The notes under the pieces: generated by a model
Told to the model about the DNA's origin: nothing
Database searches by the model: none
What the model saw: the letters and a program-made list of their open reading frames with translations, nothing else
Shown: positions 7,567-18,030 of the stretch, piece after piece
How positions within the stretch are numbered: the first letter of the stretch is position 1
Layout: each line of letters begins with the position of its first letter
Position numbers and translations under genes: made by a program
NCBI RefSeq assembly: GCF_021245735.1
Contig: NZ_JAJISB010000020.1
Span: 62,001 to 126,000 of the forward strand
Reading direction: 5' to 3'
From: Brevibacillus daliensis
GTDB lineage: Bacteria > Bacillota > Bacilli > Brevibacillales > Brevibacillaceae
Length of the DNA stretch: 64,000 nt

Positions 7567-9486
7567 ATGCGGGTATCCAATGCTACGGTACGACGCAGAA
7601 TTTTTATTGCGCTTGTTTTTGGAATCCTTTTGTTCATGGCTCTTATTTCACGACTTGGCTATCTGCAAATCTTTGAGGGTCAGTGGTTGCAAGAAGAAGC
7701 GAACAAGCTATGGACCAGAAACATTAATTTTGAGGCGAAACGAGGCATTATCAAGGATCGTCATGGAGATGATCTAGTAGAAAACACCACTGTACCTTCT
7801 GTAATAGCTGTACCAGCTCAGGTAACGACTCCAGAAGAAACTGCAGCTAAGCTGGCAGTAATTCTGGAGGAAAGCGAAGAGAAGATCTATAAGGCGATTA
7901 CAACTCGTACTATGCAGATTCGAGTACCGGGAGGGCGCAAAATATCAGAGGAGAAGGCAGAACAAATTCAAAAAATGATGCTGCCAGGAATCATGGTAGC
8001 TGATGACTCAAAGCGATTTTATCCGAATGGAACATTGTTAGCACAGGTTCTTGGCTTTACAGGAATTGATAATCAAGGTCTAACTGGACTGGAAAAAATG
8101 TATGATAAACTATTACAGGGAACTTCTGGATATGTCTCGTTCCCAACCGATGCAGGTGGCAGAGCCATGCCGGGTCATGCGGAGAAGTATGTAGCTCCAG
8201 TAAACGGGATGGATATGTATTTAACCATCGATAAGCAGATACAGACCTTTCTGGAACGAGAGATGGATCAGGCGATGGTTGCTTATCAGCCGGATGATAT
8301 ATTAGCGGTTGCCATGAATCCGAAGACAGGTGAGATTTTGGGGATGGCGTCGAGACCAACCTATCATCCAGAGAAGTATCAGGAGTATGCACCAGATATT
8401 TTTAACCGGAACCTCCCCATCTGGAAAACGTATGAGCCGGGTTCTACCTTTAAGATCGTTACGTTAGCAGCAGCACTACAGGAAGGCGTCGTTGACCTGA
8501 AAGAGAGTTTTTATGATCCTGGTCATATAACTGTTGCGGGGGTACCTCTTCGTTGCTGGAAGCGACAAGGGCACGGATCAGAGACGATGCTTGAAGTGGT
8601 TGAGAATTCTTGCAACCCGGGATTCGTGACGATGGGACAGCGCTTGGGAAAAGAAAGATTATTCCAATACATTACGGACTTTGGTTTTGGAAAGAAGACA
8701 GGTGTTGATTTAATTGGTGAATCAAATGGAATCCTGTTTAAAATGAGTCAGGTAGGTCCTGTGGAGCTGGGTACGACGTCGTTTGGTCAAGGGGTATCGG
8801 TAACCCCTATCCAGCAAATGGCAGCCGTTTCGGCGGCGATAAATGGTGGTAAACTGATGAAGCCATACAGCGCTAAGGAATGGAGAGACAGTGTTACCCA
8901 CGATGTTGTCGGGCGAACTGAGCCGGTGGAAATACGCAAAGTTATTTCCGAGGAAACATCCAAGAAAGTTCGGGAGTCATTGGAGAGCGTAGTCGCAAGA
9001 GGTACAGGTCATAATGCATATATTGAAGGCTACCGAGTAGGGGGAAAAACGGGTACAGCCCAAAAATCTGTGAATGGTCGGTATTTGTCTAACGAGTACA
9101 TCGTTTCCTTTATTGGATTCGCTCCTGCCGATGATCCGCAAATCCTCGTTTACGTTGCTGTAGACAATCCAAAAGCACAAGCTTTTGGAGGAACGATTGC
9201 AGCACCTGTTGTTAAAAATATTTTGGAGTCTTCTTTACCGTATTTGGGTGTCACAAAACGTCCTTCCACCATTCAAAGGGAGATTGCCTATGGAGACGTG
9301 AAATTTGTTGAGATTCCTAATTTGGTAAACATGACGATGAAAGAAATTACCAACTCTTACTATACCATGCCTCTAGAAGTCTCAGGTAAGGGTAAATACG
9401 TGATTAAACAGTCTCCTGCACCGGGCGTGAAGGTGGAGGAAGGTTCAAAAATTCGTGTCTACCTTGGTGACAAAATGGCTGATTAG
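7567..9486 (+). CDS. spoVD: Stage V sporulation protein D (class B PBP)
   Basis: SpoVD is the transpeptidase that, with SpoVE, makes the spore cortex peptidoglycan. The 639-residue protein starts MRVSNATVRRRIF, as SpoVD does, followed by a membrane anchor (about 11-30), the dimerisation domain (AKRGIIKDRHGD), and a transpeptidase domain with STFK (Ser293), SCN in VVENSCNPGF, and KTG in GGKTGTAQK. A single PASTA domain ends the protein, against two in the upstream PBP2B. ATG 7567 is chosen over GTG 7558, which is part of the GGGAGGAG ribosome-binding site. It is a close paralogue of pbpB. A hairpin follows the gene. Confidence 0.95.
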   Translation: MRVSNATVRRRIFIALVFGILLFMALISRLGYLQIFEGQWLQEEANKLWTRNINFEAKRGIIKDRHGDDLVENTTVPSVIAVPAQVTTPEETAAKLAVILEESEEKIYKAITTRTMQIRVPGGRKISEEKAEQIQKMMLPGIMVADDSKRFYPNGTLLAQVLGFTGIDNQGLTGLEKMYDKLLQGTSGYVSFPTDAGGRAMPGHAEKYVAPVNGMDMYLTIDKQIQTFLEREMDQAMVAYQPDDILAVAMNPKTGEILGMASRPTYHPEKYQEYAPDIFNRNLPIWKTYEPGSTFKIVTLAAALQEGVVDLKESFYDPGHITVAGVPLRCWKRQGHGSETMLEVVENSCNPGFVTMGQRLGKERLFQYITDFGFGKKTGVDLIGESNGILFKMSQVGPVELGTTSFGQGVSVTPIQQMAAVSAAINGGKLMKPYSAKEWRDSVTHDVVGRTEPVEIRKVISEETSKKVRESLESVVARGTGHNAYIEGYRVGGKTGTAQKSVNGRYLSNEYIVSFIGFAPADDPQILVYVAVDNPKAQAFGGTIAAPVVKNILESSLPYLGVTKRPSTIQREIAYGDVKFVEIPNLVNMTMKEITNSYYTMPLEVSGKGKYVIKQSPAPGVKVEEGSKIRVYLGDKMAD

Positions 9487-9506
9487 CTATACAATATATC
9501 TTCGTA

Positions 9507-9532
9507 GAGGGAGGAGTGCTTCTCCTCCTTTT
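9507..9532 (+). terminator. Hairpin terminator after spoVD
   Basis: GGAGGAG at 9510-9516 and CTCCTCC at 9522-9528 with a 5-nt loop, followed by TTTTG. It would separate the spoVD transcript from murE. The T tract is short, so termination may be partial. Confidence 0.55.
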
Positions 9533-9598
9533 GCAAGCCATTTGTTTTGAAATGAAACATCTTTTGTCAATACTAGTTGGAGATTGGGGTGCCATTGT

Positions 9599-11089
9599 AT
9601 GTTGTTACGGGAGTTGCTTGCTCCTTTGCTGATCAGCCGTGTGATTGGTGAGACTGATGTTGAAGTAAAAGGAATCACTGCTGATTCTAGACAAGTGAAA
9701 CCAGGATACCTGTTTATTTGTTTAAACGGTTTCACTGTGGATGGTCATAGGTTCGCGGCTACAGCTAAAGAAAAGGGAGCAGTTGCCATACTTGCCGAAA
9801 ATGAGGTTGATGTGGATGGAACGGTTATCTATGTTTCCGATTCCAGACGGGCAATGGCTTATCTTGCAGATCGGTTCTATGGGTCTCCCACACAAGAGCT
9901 GAAGGTGATTGGTGTAACCGGGACCAATGGAAAGACGACGACCACGCATTTGATTGATAAAATATTGTCGGACTATGAAAAACGAACAGGTTTGATTGGC
10001 ACGATACATATGCGAATTGGAGACCAGGTTGTATCATCGAAGAACACGACACCTGACATTCTGGATCTGCAATCAGCTTTCCGCCGCATGCGCGATGTAG
10101 ATACGGATTATGCCATAATGGAGGTATCGTCGCATGCGTTAGATATGGGCAGAGTCCATGGCTGTAATTTTCATACTGCTATCTTTACCAATATCACGCA
10201 GGATCATCTGGATTACCATAAAACCTTTGAAAACTATCGATTTGCCAAATCCCTGCTGTTTTCACAATTGGGTAACCAGTATGATCAACATACGTGCAAG
10301 ACAGCGGTATTAAATGCAGACGAGGAAACCTCTGCGTTTTTTGCGCAAGTAACCTCGGTACGGATCCTAACCTATGGAATTGAGCAGGAAGCGGATATTC
10401 GCGCGCGCGACATTCGGTTGACTTCGGCTGGTACCAGCTTTACTGTAGATACTTATGCGGGTAGCTGTGATATCTACATGAAGCTGGCGGGCAAATTTAA
10501 TATTTATAACGCACTTGCCGCTATTGCTGCTACCCTGATTGAAGGTGTACCGCTTGCTTCCATCAAGGCTAGCTTAGAAGAGATCAAGGGTGTGAACGGA
10601 AGATTTGAATCCGTCTTGTGCGGACAGGATTTTGCTGTGATTGTAGACTATTCACACACGCCAGACAGTCTGGAAAATGCGCTCATTACTGCGAAAGAAT
10701 TCGCTTCGGGAGAGATTATTTGTGTAGTAGGTTGCGGTGGGGATCGAGATCGAACCAAACGCCCAATTATGGCGGGTATTGCAACAAAGTATGCTGCTTA
10801 CAGCGTCTTTACATCAGATAATCCTCGCTCCGAACAACCTGAAACCATTCTAGAAGATATGCTAACAGGCGTAACAGATGTAAATGAGAGTAGCTATATC
10901 ACCATTGTGAATAGAAGAGAAGCGATTGCACATGCAGTTCGACGTGCAAAAGCTGGAGATTGTATCCTGATTGCCGGTAAAGGTCATGAAACGTATCAGG
11001 AAATAAAAGGACAGATTTTCCCATTTGATGATCGGGAAGTTGCAAAGGAAGCCATCTATGAACAACAGAAAAACAACTCACGTAGCTAA
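9599..11089 (+). CDS. murE: UDP-MurNAc-L-Ala-D-Glu:meso-diaminopimelate ligase MurE
   Basis: MurE adds the third amino acid to the peptidoglycan stem peptide in the cytoplasm. The 496-residue protein has the Mur ligase order: N-terminal UDP-binding domain ([19 protein letters not shown]), central ATPase with P-loop [11 protein letters not shown] (about 106-116) and [12 protein letters not shown], and a C-terminal domain. DNPRSEQP in the C-terminal domain is the motif that selects meso-diaminopimelate instead of lysine. ATG 9599 is preferred over TTG 9584, as GGGGTG is then suitably spaced. Gene order and the DAP motif fit a Bacillales cell wall. Confidence 0.96.
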   Translation: MLLRELLAPLLISRVIGETDVEVKGITADSRQVKPGYLFICLNGFTVDGHRFAATAKEKGAVAILAENEVDVDGTVIYVSDSRRAMAYLADRFYGSPTQELKVIGVTGTNGKTTTTHLIDKILSDYEKRTGLIGTIHMRIGDQVVSSKNTTPDILDLQSAFRRMRDVDTDYAIMEVSSHALDMGRVHGCNFHTAIFTNITQDHLDYHKTFENYRFAKSLLFSQLGNQYDQHTCKTAVLNADEETSAFFAQVTSVRILTYGIEQEADIRARDIRLTSAGTSFTVDTYAGSCDIYMKLAGKFNIYNALAAIAATLIEGVPLASIKASLEEIKGVNGRFESVLCGQDFAVIVDYSHTPDSLENALITAKEFASGEIICVVGCGGDRDRTKRPIMAGIATKYAAYSVFTSDNPRSEQPETILEDMLTGVTDVNESSYITIVNRREAIAHAVRRAKAGDCILIAGKGHETYQEIKGQIFPFDDREVAKEAIYEQQKNNSRS

Positions 11090-11124
11090 AACAATCTTTA
11101 CCGTTTGGGGAAGGAGGTAGGGGC

Positions 11125-12090
11125 ATGCCATTTGATAATGTTTTGTTTATTACAATACTCGCAGCTTTTCTGATCGCCGTTTTAATTGGACCGCTGTTTA
11201 TTCCGATGTTGCGTCGATTGAAATTCGGTCAGAGCATTCGTGAAGAAGGCCCCCAATCTCATCTGAAAAAGGCAGGAACGCCTACGATGGGTGGTACCAT
11301 CATTGTTCTTGCCCTCTTGTTTACCGTTTTGAAATTTGCACAATGGGATACCGAGCTTCTATTCCTGATTGTGGTTACATTCGGATATGGCTTAATCGGT
11401 TTTCTTGATGACTTTATTAAAATCAAGAAGAAGAGAAATCTGGGTTTAACAGCAAAGCAAAAATTCGCAGGGCAAATTCTGCTTGCGATTGTTGCCTATT
11501 TGTTGTTAGTAAAAATGGGTCATAGCACGGTCCTTTCCATTCCAGGAACCTCGATTGATTTTGATCTAGGCTGGATGTATTTCCCGTTCTTGCTCTTCTT
11601 GCTGGTAGGAAGTACGAATGCAGTGAACCTGACAGATGGTCTCGATGGCCTCTTGGCAGGAACAAGCGCAATAGCGTTCGGTGCCTATGCAATTATTGCT
11701 TGGAATGCTTCTAACATGGATACGGCTATCTTCAGCGCAGCTGTTGTGGGTTCTGTGCTAGGGTTCCTGGTGTTTAATGCACATCCTGCCAGAGTATTTA
11801 TGGGGGATACCGGCTCACTTGCGCTAGGGGGCGCACTCGCTGGTATTGCCATTCTGACAAAAACAGAAATTTTGCTTGCAGTAATTGGAATTGTATTCGT
11901 GATTGAAACCCTATCCGTTATCATTCAGGTTATATCCTTTAAAACCAGAGGAAAACGCGTGTTTAGAATGAGTCCGCTTCACCACCATTACGAATTGTCT
12001 GGATGGTCGGAATGGCGTGTCGTTGTAACCTTCTGGCTGGTAGGAATCCTGTTTGCTGGATTAGGCGTCTACCTAGAGGTGATACACTAA
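11125..12090 (+). CDS. mraY: Phospho-N-acetylmuramoyl-pentapeptide transferase MraY
   Basis: MraY moves phospho-MurNAc-pentapeptide from UDP to undecaprenyl phosphate, making lipid I on the inner face of the membrane. The 321-residue protein has about ten membrane segments and the conserved loops [10 protein letters not shown] (about 49-58), [10 protein letters not shown]-like [29 protein letters not shown] (about 165-176), and the MSPLHHHYE motif near residue 285. ATG 11125 follows GGAAGGAGGTAGGG. One base separates the stop codon from murD, so the two are translationally close. Confidence 0.97.
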   Translation: MPFDNVLFITILAAFLIAVLIGPLFIPMLRRLKFGQSIREEGPQSHLKKAGTPTMGGTIIVLALLFTVLKFAQWDTELLFLIVVTFGYGLIGFLDDFIKIKKKRNLGLTAKQKFAGQILLAIVAYLLLVKMGHSTVLSIPGTSIDFDLGWMYFPFLLFLLVGSTNAVNLTDGLDGLLAGTSAIAFGAYAIIAWNASNMDTAIFSAAVVGSVLGFLVFNAHPARVFMGDTGSLALGGALAGIAILTKTEILLAVIGIVFVIETLSVIIQVISFKTRGKRVFRMSPLHHHYELSGWSEWRVVVTFWLVGILFAGLGVYLEVIH

Positions 12091-12091
12091 C

Positions 12092-13465
12092 ATGGACATG
12101 TATAAGGACAAGCAAGTAGTCGTTCTCGGGTTAGCGAAAAGCGGTGTGGCAGTTGCAAAACAGTTACACCGCTTTGGTGCAACTGTTATTGTTAACGATC
12201 AAAAGCCTAGAGAAGAAGCATATGGCTACGAAGAACTAGAAGCATTGGGTATTAAAGTAATTACAGACGGACATCCTGATGATTTGATTCATGAAGGAAT
12301 TTCACTAGTAGTGAAAAACCCGGGAATACCATATGAAGTAAAACCGATTCAACAGGCGTTGACCTTCTCCATTCCGGTTATAACAGAGGTGGAACTGGCT
12401 TATCGTCTTTCTCGTGCTCCGTTAATTGGCATAACAGGTTCCAACGGAAAAACTACGACCACCACTCTGGTAGGTCTTATTCTGCATGCGGCAAGCGTTG
12501 ACTCGGTGGTGGGTGGTAATATTGGGACTGTGTTATGTAGCCTAGCAGAAGAAATGGAAAAGGATCAGTATTTGGTAGCCGAATTAAGCAGCTTTCAGTT
12601 GATGGGGACACAAACTTTTAAACCACATATTGCTACCATCCTGAACCTATATCCTGCTCATCTTGATTATCACCATTCAATGGAAGAGTATACCAAGGCT
12701 AAATGCAAAATTTTTGCCAATCAGACAGAGGAAGATTATGCCGTCATTCCATATGATCATGAGCGAGTCATAAACGTGTGTAAAAACATTCGGGCAAAAG
12801 CTTATTATTTTAGTATAAGACATGAAGTGGATCGAGGAGCTTATGTCAGAGATGGTATGATTTGTTATAAAGACGAGACAGGTGATGAGGAAATCATCAT
12901 GAAGGCAAGCAAACTGTCTCTACCAGGAGAATTTAACCTTGAAAATGCCTTGGCAGCTATCGTGATCAGTAAATTGGCTGGGGCAGATAATGATTCCATT
13001 AAGCACGTCCTGCAATCATTTAGCGGCGTTGAGCACAGATTGGAGTTCGTTGATACATTGGTTGGTGTTAAGTATTACAACAATTCCAAAGCAACCAATC
13101 CAGAGGCAGCTATCAGGGGTATAGAGGCATTTAAAGAACCATTGGTACTCATTGCTGGAGGTCTTGATCGCGGAATTGATTTTATGGAAATGCTTGAATC
13201 GTTTAACAAACATGTAAAAGCAATCATTACCTTTGGTCAAACCTCTACTGTTTTGCAGAAAAGAGCGGAAGAGGCAGGGATTGAACTCAGATTTGCCGTC
13301 GATACTGTGGATAGCGCTGTTCAAAAAGCAGCATCTGTCGCAGAAGCGGGTGATGTTGTGTTGCTAAGTCCTGCCTGTGCTAGTTGGGATATGTTTCCTT
13401 CCTATGAGGTAAGGGGGAGCATGTTTAAGGACAGCGTGCATAAACTTAGAAACAAGCCGAGATAA
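12092..13465 (+). CDS. murD: UDP-MurNAc-L-alanine:D-glutamate ligase MurD
   Basis: MurD adds D-glutamate to UDP-MurNAc-L-Ala. The 457-residue protein shows the N-terminal VVVLGLAKSGVAVAKQL motif, the P-loop GITGSNGKTTTT (about 112-123), the LNLYPAHLDYH segment corresponding to the usual LN...DHLDxH motif, NNSKATN and SPACASWDMF near the C-terminus. In LYPAHLDYH an alanine stands where many MurD proteins have aspartate (xDHLD). The start ATG 12092 is served by AGAGGTGAT inside the end of mraY; ATG 12098 is a possible alternative. Confidence 0.96.
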   Translation: MDMYKDKQVVVLGLAKSGVAVAKQLHRFGATVIVNDQKPREEAYGYEELEALGIKVITDGHPDDLIHEGISLVVKNPGIPYEVKPIQQALTFSIPVITEVELAYRLSRAPLIGITGSNGKTTTTTLVGLILHAASVDSVVGGNIGTVLCSLAEEMEKDQYLVAELSSFQLMGTQTFKPHIATILNLYPAHLDYHHSMEEYTKAKCKIFANQTEEDYAVIPYDHERVINVCKNIRAKAYYFSIRHEVDRGAYVRDGMICYKDETGDEEIIMKASKLSLPGEFNLENALAAIVISKLAGADNDSIKHVLQSFSGVEHRLEFVDTLVGVKYYNNSKATNPEAAIRGIEAFKEPLVLIAGGLDRGIDFMEMLESFNKHVKAIITFGQTSTVLQKRAEEAGIELRFAVDTVDSAVQKAASVAEAGDVVLLSPACASWDMFPSYEVRGSMFKDSVHKLRNKPR

Positions 13466-13530
13466 ACTAGTCCCTTTTGCACTGCGTACGCGGTTGTCAG
13501 GGGGACGGCGTACGAAAGGATGGCTTGCGA

Positions 13531-14622
13531 ATGAGTAAGGTACGATCTGCCCCTGATTTTGTGATTGTGTTTGTAACTCTTCTTTTGCTGGGGATCGGAA
13601 TTGTTATGGTGTACAGCGCAAGTGCTGTATTTGCCCAACACAAATTCTCCGATCCCTACTTTTTTACCAAGCGGCAAATCATTTTTGCCATTCTGGGGAT
13701 CGTCTCCATGTATTTGATGATGAACCTGGATTACTGGGTATTTAAGAAATGGGCGAAAGCAGGATTTATCGTCAGTTTAGCGTTGTTGGTGTTAGTACTA
13801 GTAATTGGACGAGAAGTAAATGGTTCAAAAAGCTGGTTAGGTTTTGGTTCATTCGGTATCCAGCCTGGGGAGTTTGCCAAATTCGGCGTGGCAGCTTTTC
13901 TTGCCCAATGGCTTTCCGATAATCAAAAACATATTGTGTTGTTTGGCAAAGGATTATTTCCAGCCTTACTGATTCCTGTTGCTTGTTTTGGATTAATTAT
14001 GTTACAACCAGATCTAGGTACGGGTAGTGTATTAATGGGGATGGCCATTTTGATGATCTTTGCTGCAGGGGCAAAAGTGAGTCATTTTGCCGGACTTGCT
14101 GTGCTTGGACTTGTAGGATTTGTTGGTCTTGTGTTGTCCGCACCATACAGGATGGCACGCATTACATCTTTTCTTGATCCGTGGTCGGACCCACTTGGTT
14201 CGGGATATCAGATCATTCAATCCCTGTATGCAATTGGCCCAGGAGGATTATTAGGACTTGGGTTGGGAGGAAGCAGACAAAAATTTTCCTATTTGCCAGA
14301 GCCCTACAATGATTTTATTTTTTCCATCATTGCGGAAGAGTTGGGTTTTGTTGGCGGGACGTTGGTACTCCTATTATTCCTGCTGCTCCTATGGCGAGGA
14401 ATGAGGGTGGCGATCACAGCTCCTGACCTGTTTGGCAATTTGTTAGCCCTTGGTATCATAGGGATGATTGGCATTCAGGTTACGATTAATGTAGGCGTAG
14501 TTACGGGAATGTTTCCTGTTACGGGTATAACGTTGCCATTTTTAAGCTACGGTGGCTCGTCACTTACGCTGATGCTAACACAAGTAGGAATACTGCTTAA
14601 TATCTCCCGTTTTTCCAGATAA
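13531..14622 (+). CDS. spoVE: SEDS-family peptidoglycan polymerase SpoVE (FtsW-like)
   Basis: SEDS proteins polymerise glycan strands from lipid II, partnered with class B PBPs. The 363-residue protein has ten predicted membrane segments starting at FVIVFVTLLLLGIGIVMVYSAS and the conserved loops KSWLGFGSFGIQPGEFAK, RITSFLDPWSDPLGSGYQ, and PFLSYGGSS. ATG 13531 follows GAAAGGA by 10 nt and gives the usual beginning; an upstream in-frame extension is not conserved in the family. The place between murD and murG is that of spoVE in B. subtilis. The same protein may serve as the vegetative FtsW; sequence alone does not tell which. Confidence 0.9.
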   Translation: MSKVRSAPDFVIVFVTLLLLGIGIVMVYSASAVFAQHKFSDPYFFTKRQIIFAILGIVSMYLMMNLDYWVFKKWAKAGFIVSLALLVLVLVIGREVNGSKSWLGFGSFGIQPGEFAKFGVAAFLAQWLSDNQKHIVLFGKGLFPALLIPVACFGLIMLQPDLGTGSVLMGMAILMIFAAGAKVSHFAGLAVLGLVGFVGLVLSAPYRMARITSFLDPWSDPLGSGYQIIQSLYAIGPGGLLGLGLGGSRQKFSYLPEPYNDFIFSIIAEELGFVGGTLVLLLFLLLLWRGMRVAITAPDLFGNLLALGIIGMIGIQVTINVGVVTGMFPVTGITLPFLSYGGSSLTLMLTQVGILLNISRFSR

Positions 14623-14652
14623 CAATCAACTGTAAAGAGATGGGTGATACTA

Positions 14653-15738
14653 GTGAGAGTGGTACTAACTGGGGGAGGAACTGGGGGACATATTTATCCG
14701 GCACTTGCGGTAGCAAAAGAAATTTTGCGTCATGAACCGCAAGCTGCCTTTTTGTATATTGGGACAAAACGCGGGCTGGAATCAATCATTGTCCCCAAAC
14801 ATAACATTCCGTTTCAATCGGTGGAAATCTCCGGCTTCAAGCGAAGTTTGTCACTGGAAAACTTCCGCACAATCATGAAGTTTTTCCGAGCGGTATCCGA
14901 TGCCAAACGCATGTTGAAGGAATTTAAACCAGATGTGGTTATAGGAACGGGCGGCTATGTATGTGGTCCCGTCGTGTATGCTGCTACCAAATTAGGGATT
15001 CGTACGGTGATTCATGAACAGAATGTGGAACCGGGCATTACAAACAAATTCTTGTCCCGTTACGTAAATAAAGTGGCGGTTTCATTTGAAGATTCACTTC
15101 CATATTTCCCCTCAGCTAAAACGATAGTAACAGGTAATCCGCGCGCTACCGAGGTTGTAAGCAGTAATCCGGAAAAAGGGAGAAGCAATCTGCAAATCCC
15201 TGCCGGTAAAAAAATTGTCCTGTTAGTGGGGGGAAGCCGAGGTGCTAGAGCGATTAATGAAGCTACATTAGCAGCAATTCCTCAATTCTCTCAGTACCCG
15301 GATTGTCATTTTGTATATGTAACAGGAGACGTGCATTACGAGTCAATTAAGGAACGAATAGATAAACAGAGAGAGAAGCCAACTAACTTCACTGTAGTCC
15401 CTTACGTAGATCAAATGCCAGATTTGCTTTCAGCAACTCATGTTATCGTCAATCGAGCAGGAGCATCGTTTTTAGCTGAAATCACCGCGTTAGGAATTCC
15501 AGCAATATTAATACCATCACCTTATGTTACCAATAATCATCAAGTGAAAAATGCCCGCGGATTGGAAAAAGAAGGAGCGGCAGAGGTTATTTTAGAGAGT
15601 GAACTAAATGAGGCAATACTGATGAATAAAATTGATGCTATCCTTCATCAGGAAGGTCGTTGGCAAAAAATGAGGGAAGCATCCCTTTCATTAGGTATGC
15701 CGGAGGCGGCAACGAACTTGTATCGATGCCTTGCATAA
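14653..15738 (+). CDS. murG: Lipid II synthase MurG (GlcNAc transferase)
   Basis: MurG adds N-acetylglucosamine from UDP-GlcNAc to lipid I at the inner membrane face, giving lipid II. The 361-residue protein has the first glycine-rich loop TGGGTGGHIYPALA (about 6-19), FKPDVVIGTGGYVCGPV, HEQNVEPGITNKFL, GGSRGARAIN and the donor-sugar region NRAGASFLAEITALGIPAILIPSPY. I chose GTG 14653, which yields MRVVLTGGGTGGH as in other MurG proteins with GGGTGAT just upstream; GTG 14644 is the other option. Confidence 0.96.
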   Translation: MRVVLTGGGTGGHIYPALAVAKEILRHEPQAAFLYIGTKRGLESIIVPKHNIPFQSVEISGFKRSLSLENFRTIMKFFRAVSDAKRMLKEFKPDVVIGTGGYVCGPVVYAATKLGIRTVIHEQNVEPGITNKFLSRYVNKVAVSFEDSLPYFPSAKTIVTGNPRATEVVSSNPEKGRSNLQIPAGKKIVLLVGGSRGARAINEATLAAIPQFSQYPDCHFVYVTGDVHYESIKERIDKQREKPTNFTVVPYVDQMPDLLSATHVIVNRAGASFLAEITALGIPAILIPSPYVTNNHQVKNARGLEKEGAAEVILESELNEAILMNKIDAILHQEGRWQKMREASLSLGMPEAATNLYRCLA

Positions 15739-15847
15739 GAGTAAGCCTACTATAGGCGTTTGTCACGCTGGGTCGGGAATCTGCATACGATGAAGCAAAC
15801 ACGTGATAGATTTTGTTCCGACCTAGCATTTGTGTCAGGAGGTTCGT

Positions 15848-16753
15848 ATGAGACATATAGCAGATGAACTAGAACAAGCAAATGTTGGAAATGTATGGGT
15901 GGATGAACCTCTCGCTAAGCACACGACCTGGCGAATTGGAGGTCCCGCAGATCTATTGATTCAACCCACTGATAAAGAAGCCTTGATAAGGGCTGTACAG
16001 ATCATCCACCATCACAATCTTCCCTGGATTGCTATTGGGCGCGGTTCTAACCTTCTGGTGAGGGATAGAGGGATTCGGGGAGCCGTGTTTAAAGTGGCTC
16101 AGGGCTTAAGCCACTGCGAATTCGAGGGAAATAAGGTGCGTGTTGGTGCCGGTTATTCGATGGTTCGTTTGACGGTGGAGGCTGGCAAAAGAGGGTTGAC
16201 CGGCTTGGAGTTTGCGGGGGGGATCCCCGGTTCCGTTGGCGGGGCGGTCTACATGAATGCTGGGGCACATGGATCAGATCTTTCACGTATCCTTATAAGC
16301 GCCGAAATCCTTTTCGAAGACGGAGAAACAAAAGTGCTATCCAACGAAGAACTACAGTTTAGCTATCGCACTTCCCTGCTTCAAGAGCGTAAAGGTATTG
16401 TGATGGAAGCTACTCTTCAATTACAGCCTGGAGATAGAAAAGAGGTTGCTGCCTCTCTGGCTCGGTTTAAAGACCGTAGATTAAAGACGCAGCCATTTAC
16501 TTCCCCATGTGCGGGAAGCGTCTTCAGGAATCCGCCTGGCGACCATGCAGGCCGACTAATTGAGGCTTGCGGGTTGAAAGGATATACCGTTGGGGGTGCC
16601 CAAATATCAGAGATGCACGCTAATTTTATCGTGAATCGAGGAGGAGCGACGGCAACCGACGTCCTCACCGTAATTGAGCATGCGCGATCTACGATTAAGG
16701 AAAAGTTCCAAGTAGACCTGCATACGGAAGTTTTGGTGATCGGCGAGGGGTAA
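15848..16753 (+). CDS. murB: UDP-N-acetylenolpyruvoylglucosamine reductase MurB
   Basis: MurB is the FAD enzyme that reduces enolpyruvyl-UDP-GlcNAc to UDP-MurNAc. The 301-residue type II protein has THTWRIGG-like KHTTWRIGGPADLL (about 24-37), the FAD-binding AIGRGSNLLVRDRGIRG, GIPGSVGGAVYMNAGAHG, a catalytic serine in SPCAGSVFRNP, and the closing NFIVNRGGATATDV. ATG 15848 follows AGGAGG by 4 nt; the upstream in-frame ATG at 15830 lies before the ribosome-binding site. It sits 15 nt before murA, so substrate and product enzymes are adjacent. Confidence 0.96.
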   Translation: MRHIADELEQANVGNVWVDEPLAKHTTWRIGGPADLLIQPTDKEALIRAVQIIHHHNLPWIAIGRGSNLLVRDRGIRGAVFKVAQGLSHCEFEGNKVRVGAGYSMVRLTVEAGKRGLTGLEFAGGIPGSVGGAVYMNAGAHGSDLSRILISAEILFEDGETKVLSNEELQFSYRTSLLQERKGIVMEATLQLQPGDRKEVAASLARFKDRRLKTQPFTSPCAGSVFRNPPGDHAGRLIEACGLKGYTVGGAQISEMHANFIVNRGGATATDVLTVIEHARSTIKEKFQVDLHTEVLVIGEG

Positions 16754-16768
16754 CACGGAGGTGAAAGT

Positions 16769-18025
16769 TTGGAAGCTTTTGCTATCGAAGGCGGAAAACC
16801 TCTGTCCGGGACGCTACGAATTCATGGAGCAAAGAATGCGGCTCTACCGATTCTTGCAGCAACAGTACTGGCTGAAGGGCAATTTGAAATCCATGATGTG
16901 CCTCATTTAAAAGATATTGAGGTCATGTTGAAAATCCTAAGTGAAATTGGGGCAAAAGTTAGTCATAAGGAGCATTGTGTCAGTATAGATACAAGTCAGA
17001 TACACGAGACGCATGTTCCAGATGAATTGATGGGGCAAATGCGCTCTTCCATTTTTCTAATGGGACCTCTTCTGGCACGTTTTGGAGAGGTAACGATCTC
17101 TCGTCCAGGTGGCTGTGCTATCGGAGAAAGAAGGATCGACCTGCATTTGTCTGGACTCACTGCTTTAGGAGCAGAATACGTTGATGCAGAAGGGTATATT
17201 ACCTTTCGATCCAAAAGTTTGCTTGGGAATAAAATATTTTTAACATTCCCAAGTGTAGGAGCAACTGAGAATCTTATGATGGCTGCCGTTCTGGCGGAAG
17301 GGACCACGAGCATTTGCAATGCGGCTCGGGAACCAGAGATTGTAGATTTACAGAATTTCCTAAATGCAATGGGAGCCAAGGTTCGTGGTGCAGGAACTGA
17401 TACAATTGTGATCGAAGGGGTTCCAAAACTAGCGTCAGTCAGTTACAGAGTGATCCCGGACAGAATTGTGACAGGAACTCATTTGTTAGCTGTAGGAATC
17501 GCTAAAGGACATATTGAACTTCACAATACAGTACCTGATCATGTGACGGCTCTAATAGAAATGATCCGTGGGAGCGGTGTTGAAATCAAGGTTCGCCATG
17601 ATATAATGGAAATAAAAAACACTTCTCGTCCACATCCGATCAATCGGATTATGACTTCGCCGTATCCAGGTTTTCCCACAGATTTGCAAGCGCAGATGAT
17701 GGCATATTTATCACTCGCAAATGGCACCAGTTTAATGAAGGAAACGGTGTTTGAGGGGCGATTCAAGCATGTAACAGAACTTGAACGCATGGGTGCATCT
17801 ATTTATGTTGATCTGGGAACTGCTTTCATTCGAGGTGTTGATAAGTTTTATGGAGCCTCTGTGGAAGCATCTGACTTGCGAGCTGGTGCAGCATTGGTGT
17901 TAGCCGGTTTAGCGGCACAGGGAACTACTTGTGTCCAGCAGATCCATCATATAGATCGTGGATATGAACGAATCGAGAGACAACTGCAACAGTTGGGTGC
18001 TTCAATTTCTCGTATAAACATATAA
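16769..18025 (+). CDS. murA: UDP-GlcNAc 1-carboxyvinyltransferase MurA
   Basis: MurA catalyses the first committed step of peptidoglycan synthesis, transfer of enolpyruvate from phosphoenolpyruvate to UDP-GlcNAc. The 418-residue protein begins with a TTG codon preceded by CGGAGGTG and shows GAKNAALPILAATVL (about 20-34), the catalytic cysteine in RPGGCAIGERRIDLH (Cys116, the fosfomycin target position), the PDRIVTGTHL stretch, and PGFPTDLQAQMMA. In B. subtilis the murA genes lie elsewhere, whereas here murA is inserted between murB and divIB. Confidence 0.97.
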   Translation: MEAFAIEGGKPLSGTLRIHGAKNAALPILAATVLAEGQFEIHDVPHLKDIEVMLKILSEIGAKVSHKEHCVSIDTSQIHETHVPDELMGQMRSSIFLMGPLLARFGEVTISRPGGCAIGERRIDLHLSGLTALGAEYVDAEGYITFRSKSLLGNKIFLTFPSVGATENLMMAAVLAEGTTSICNAAREPEIVDLQNFLNAMGAKVRGAGTDTIVIEGVPKLASVSYRVIPDRIVTGTHLLAVGIAKGHIELHNTVPDHVTALIEMIRGSGVEIKVRHDIMEIKNTSRPHPINRIMTSPYPGFPTDLQAQMMAYLSLANGTSLMKETVFEGRFKHVTELERMGASIYVDLGTAFIRGVDKFYGASVEASDLRAGAALVLAGLAAQGTTCVQQIHHIDRGYERIERQLQQLGASISRINI

Positions 18026-18030
18026 ACGGA

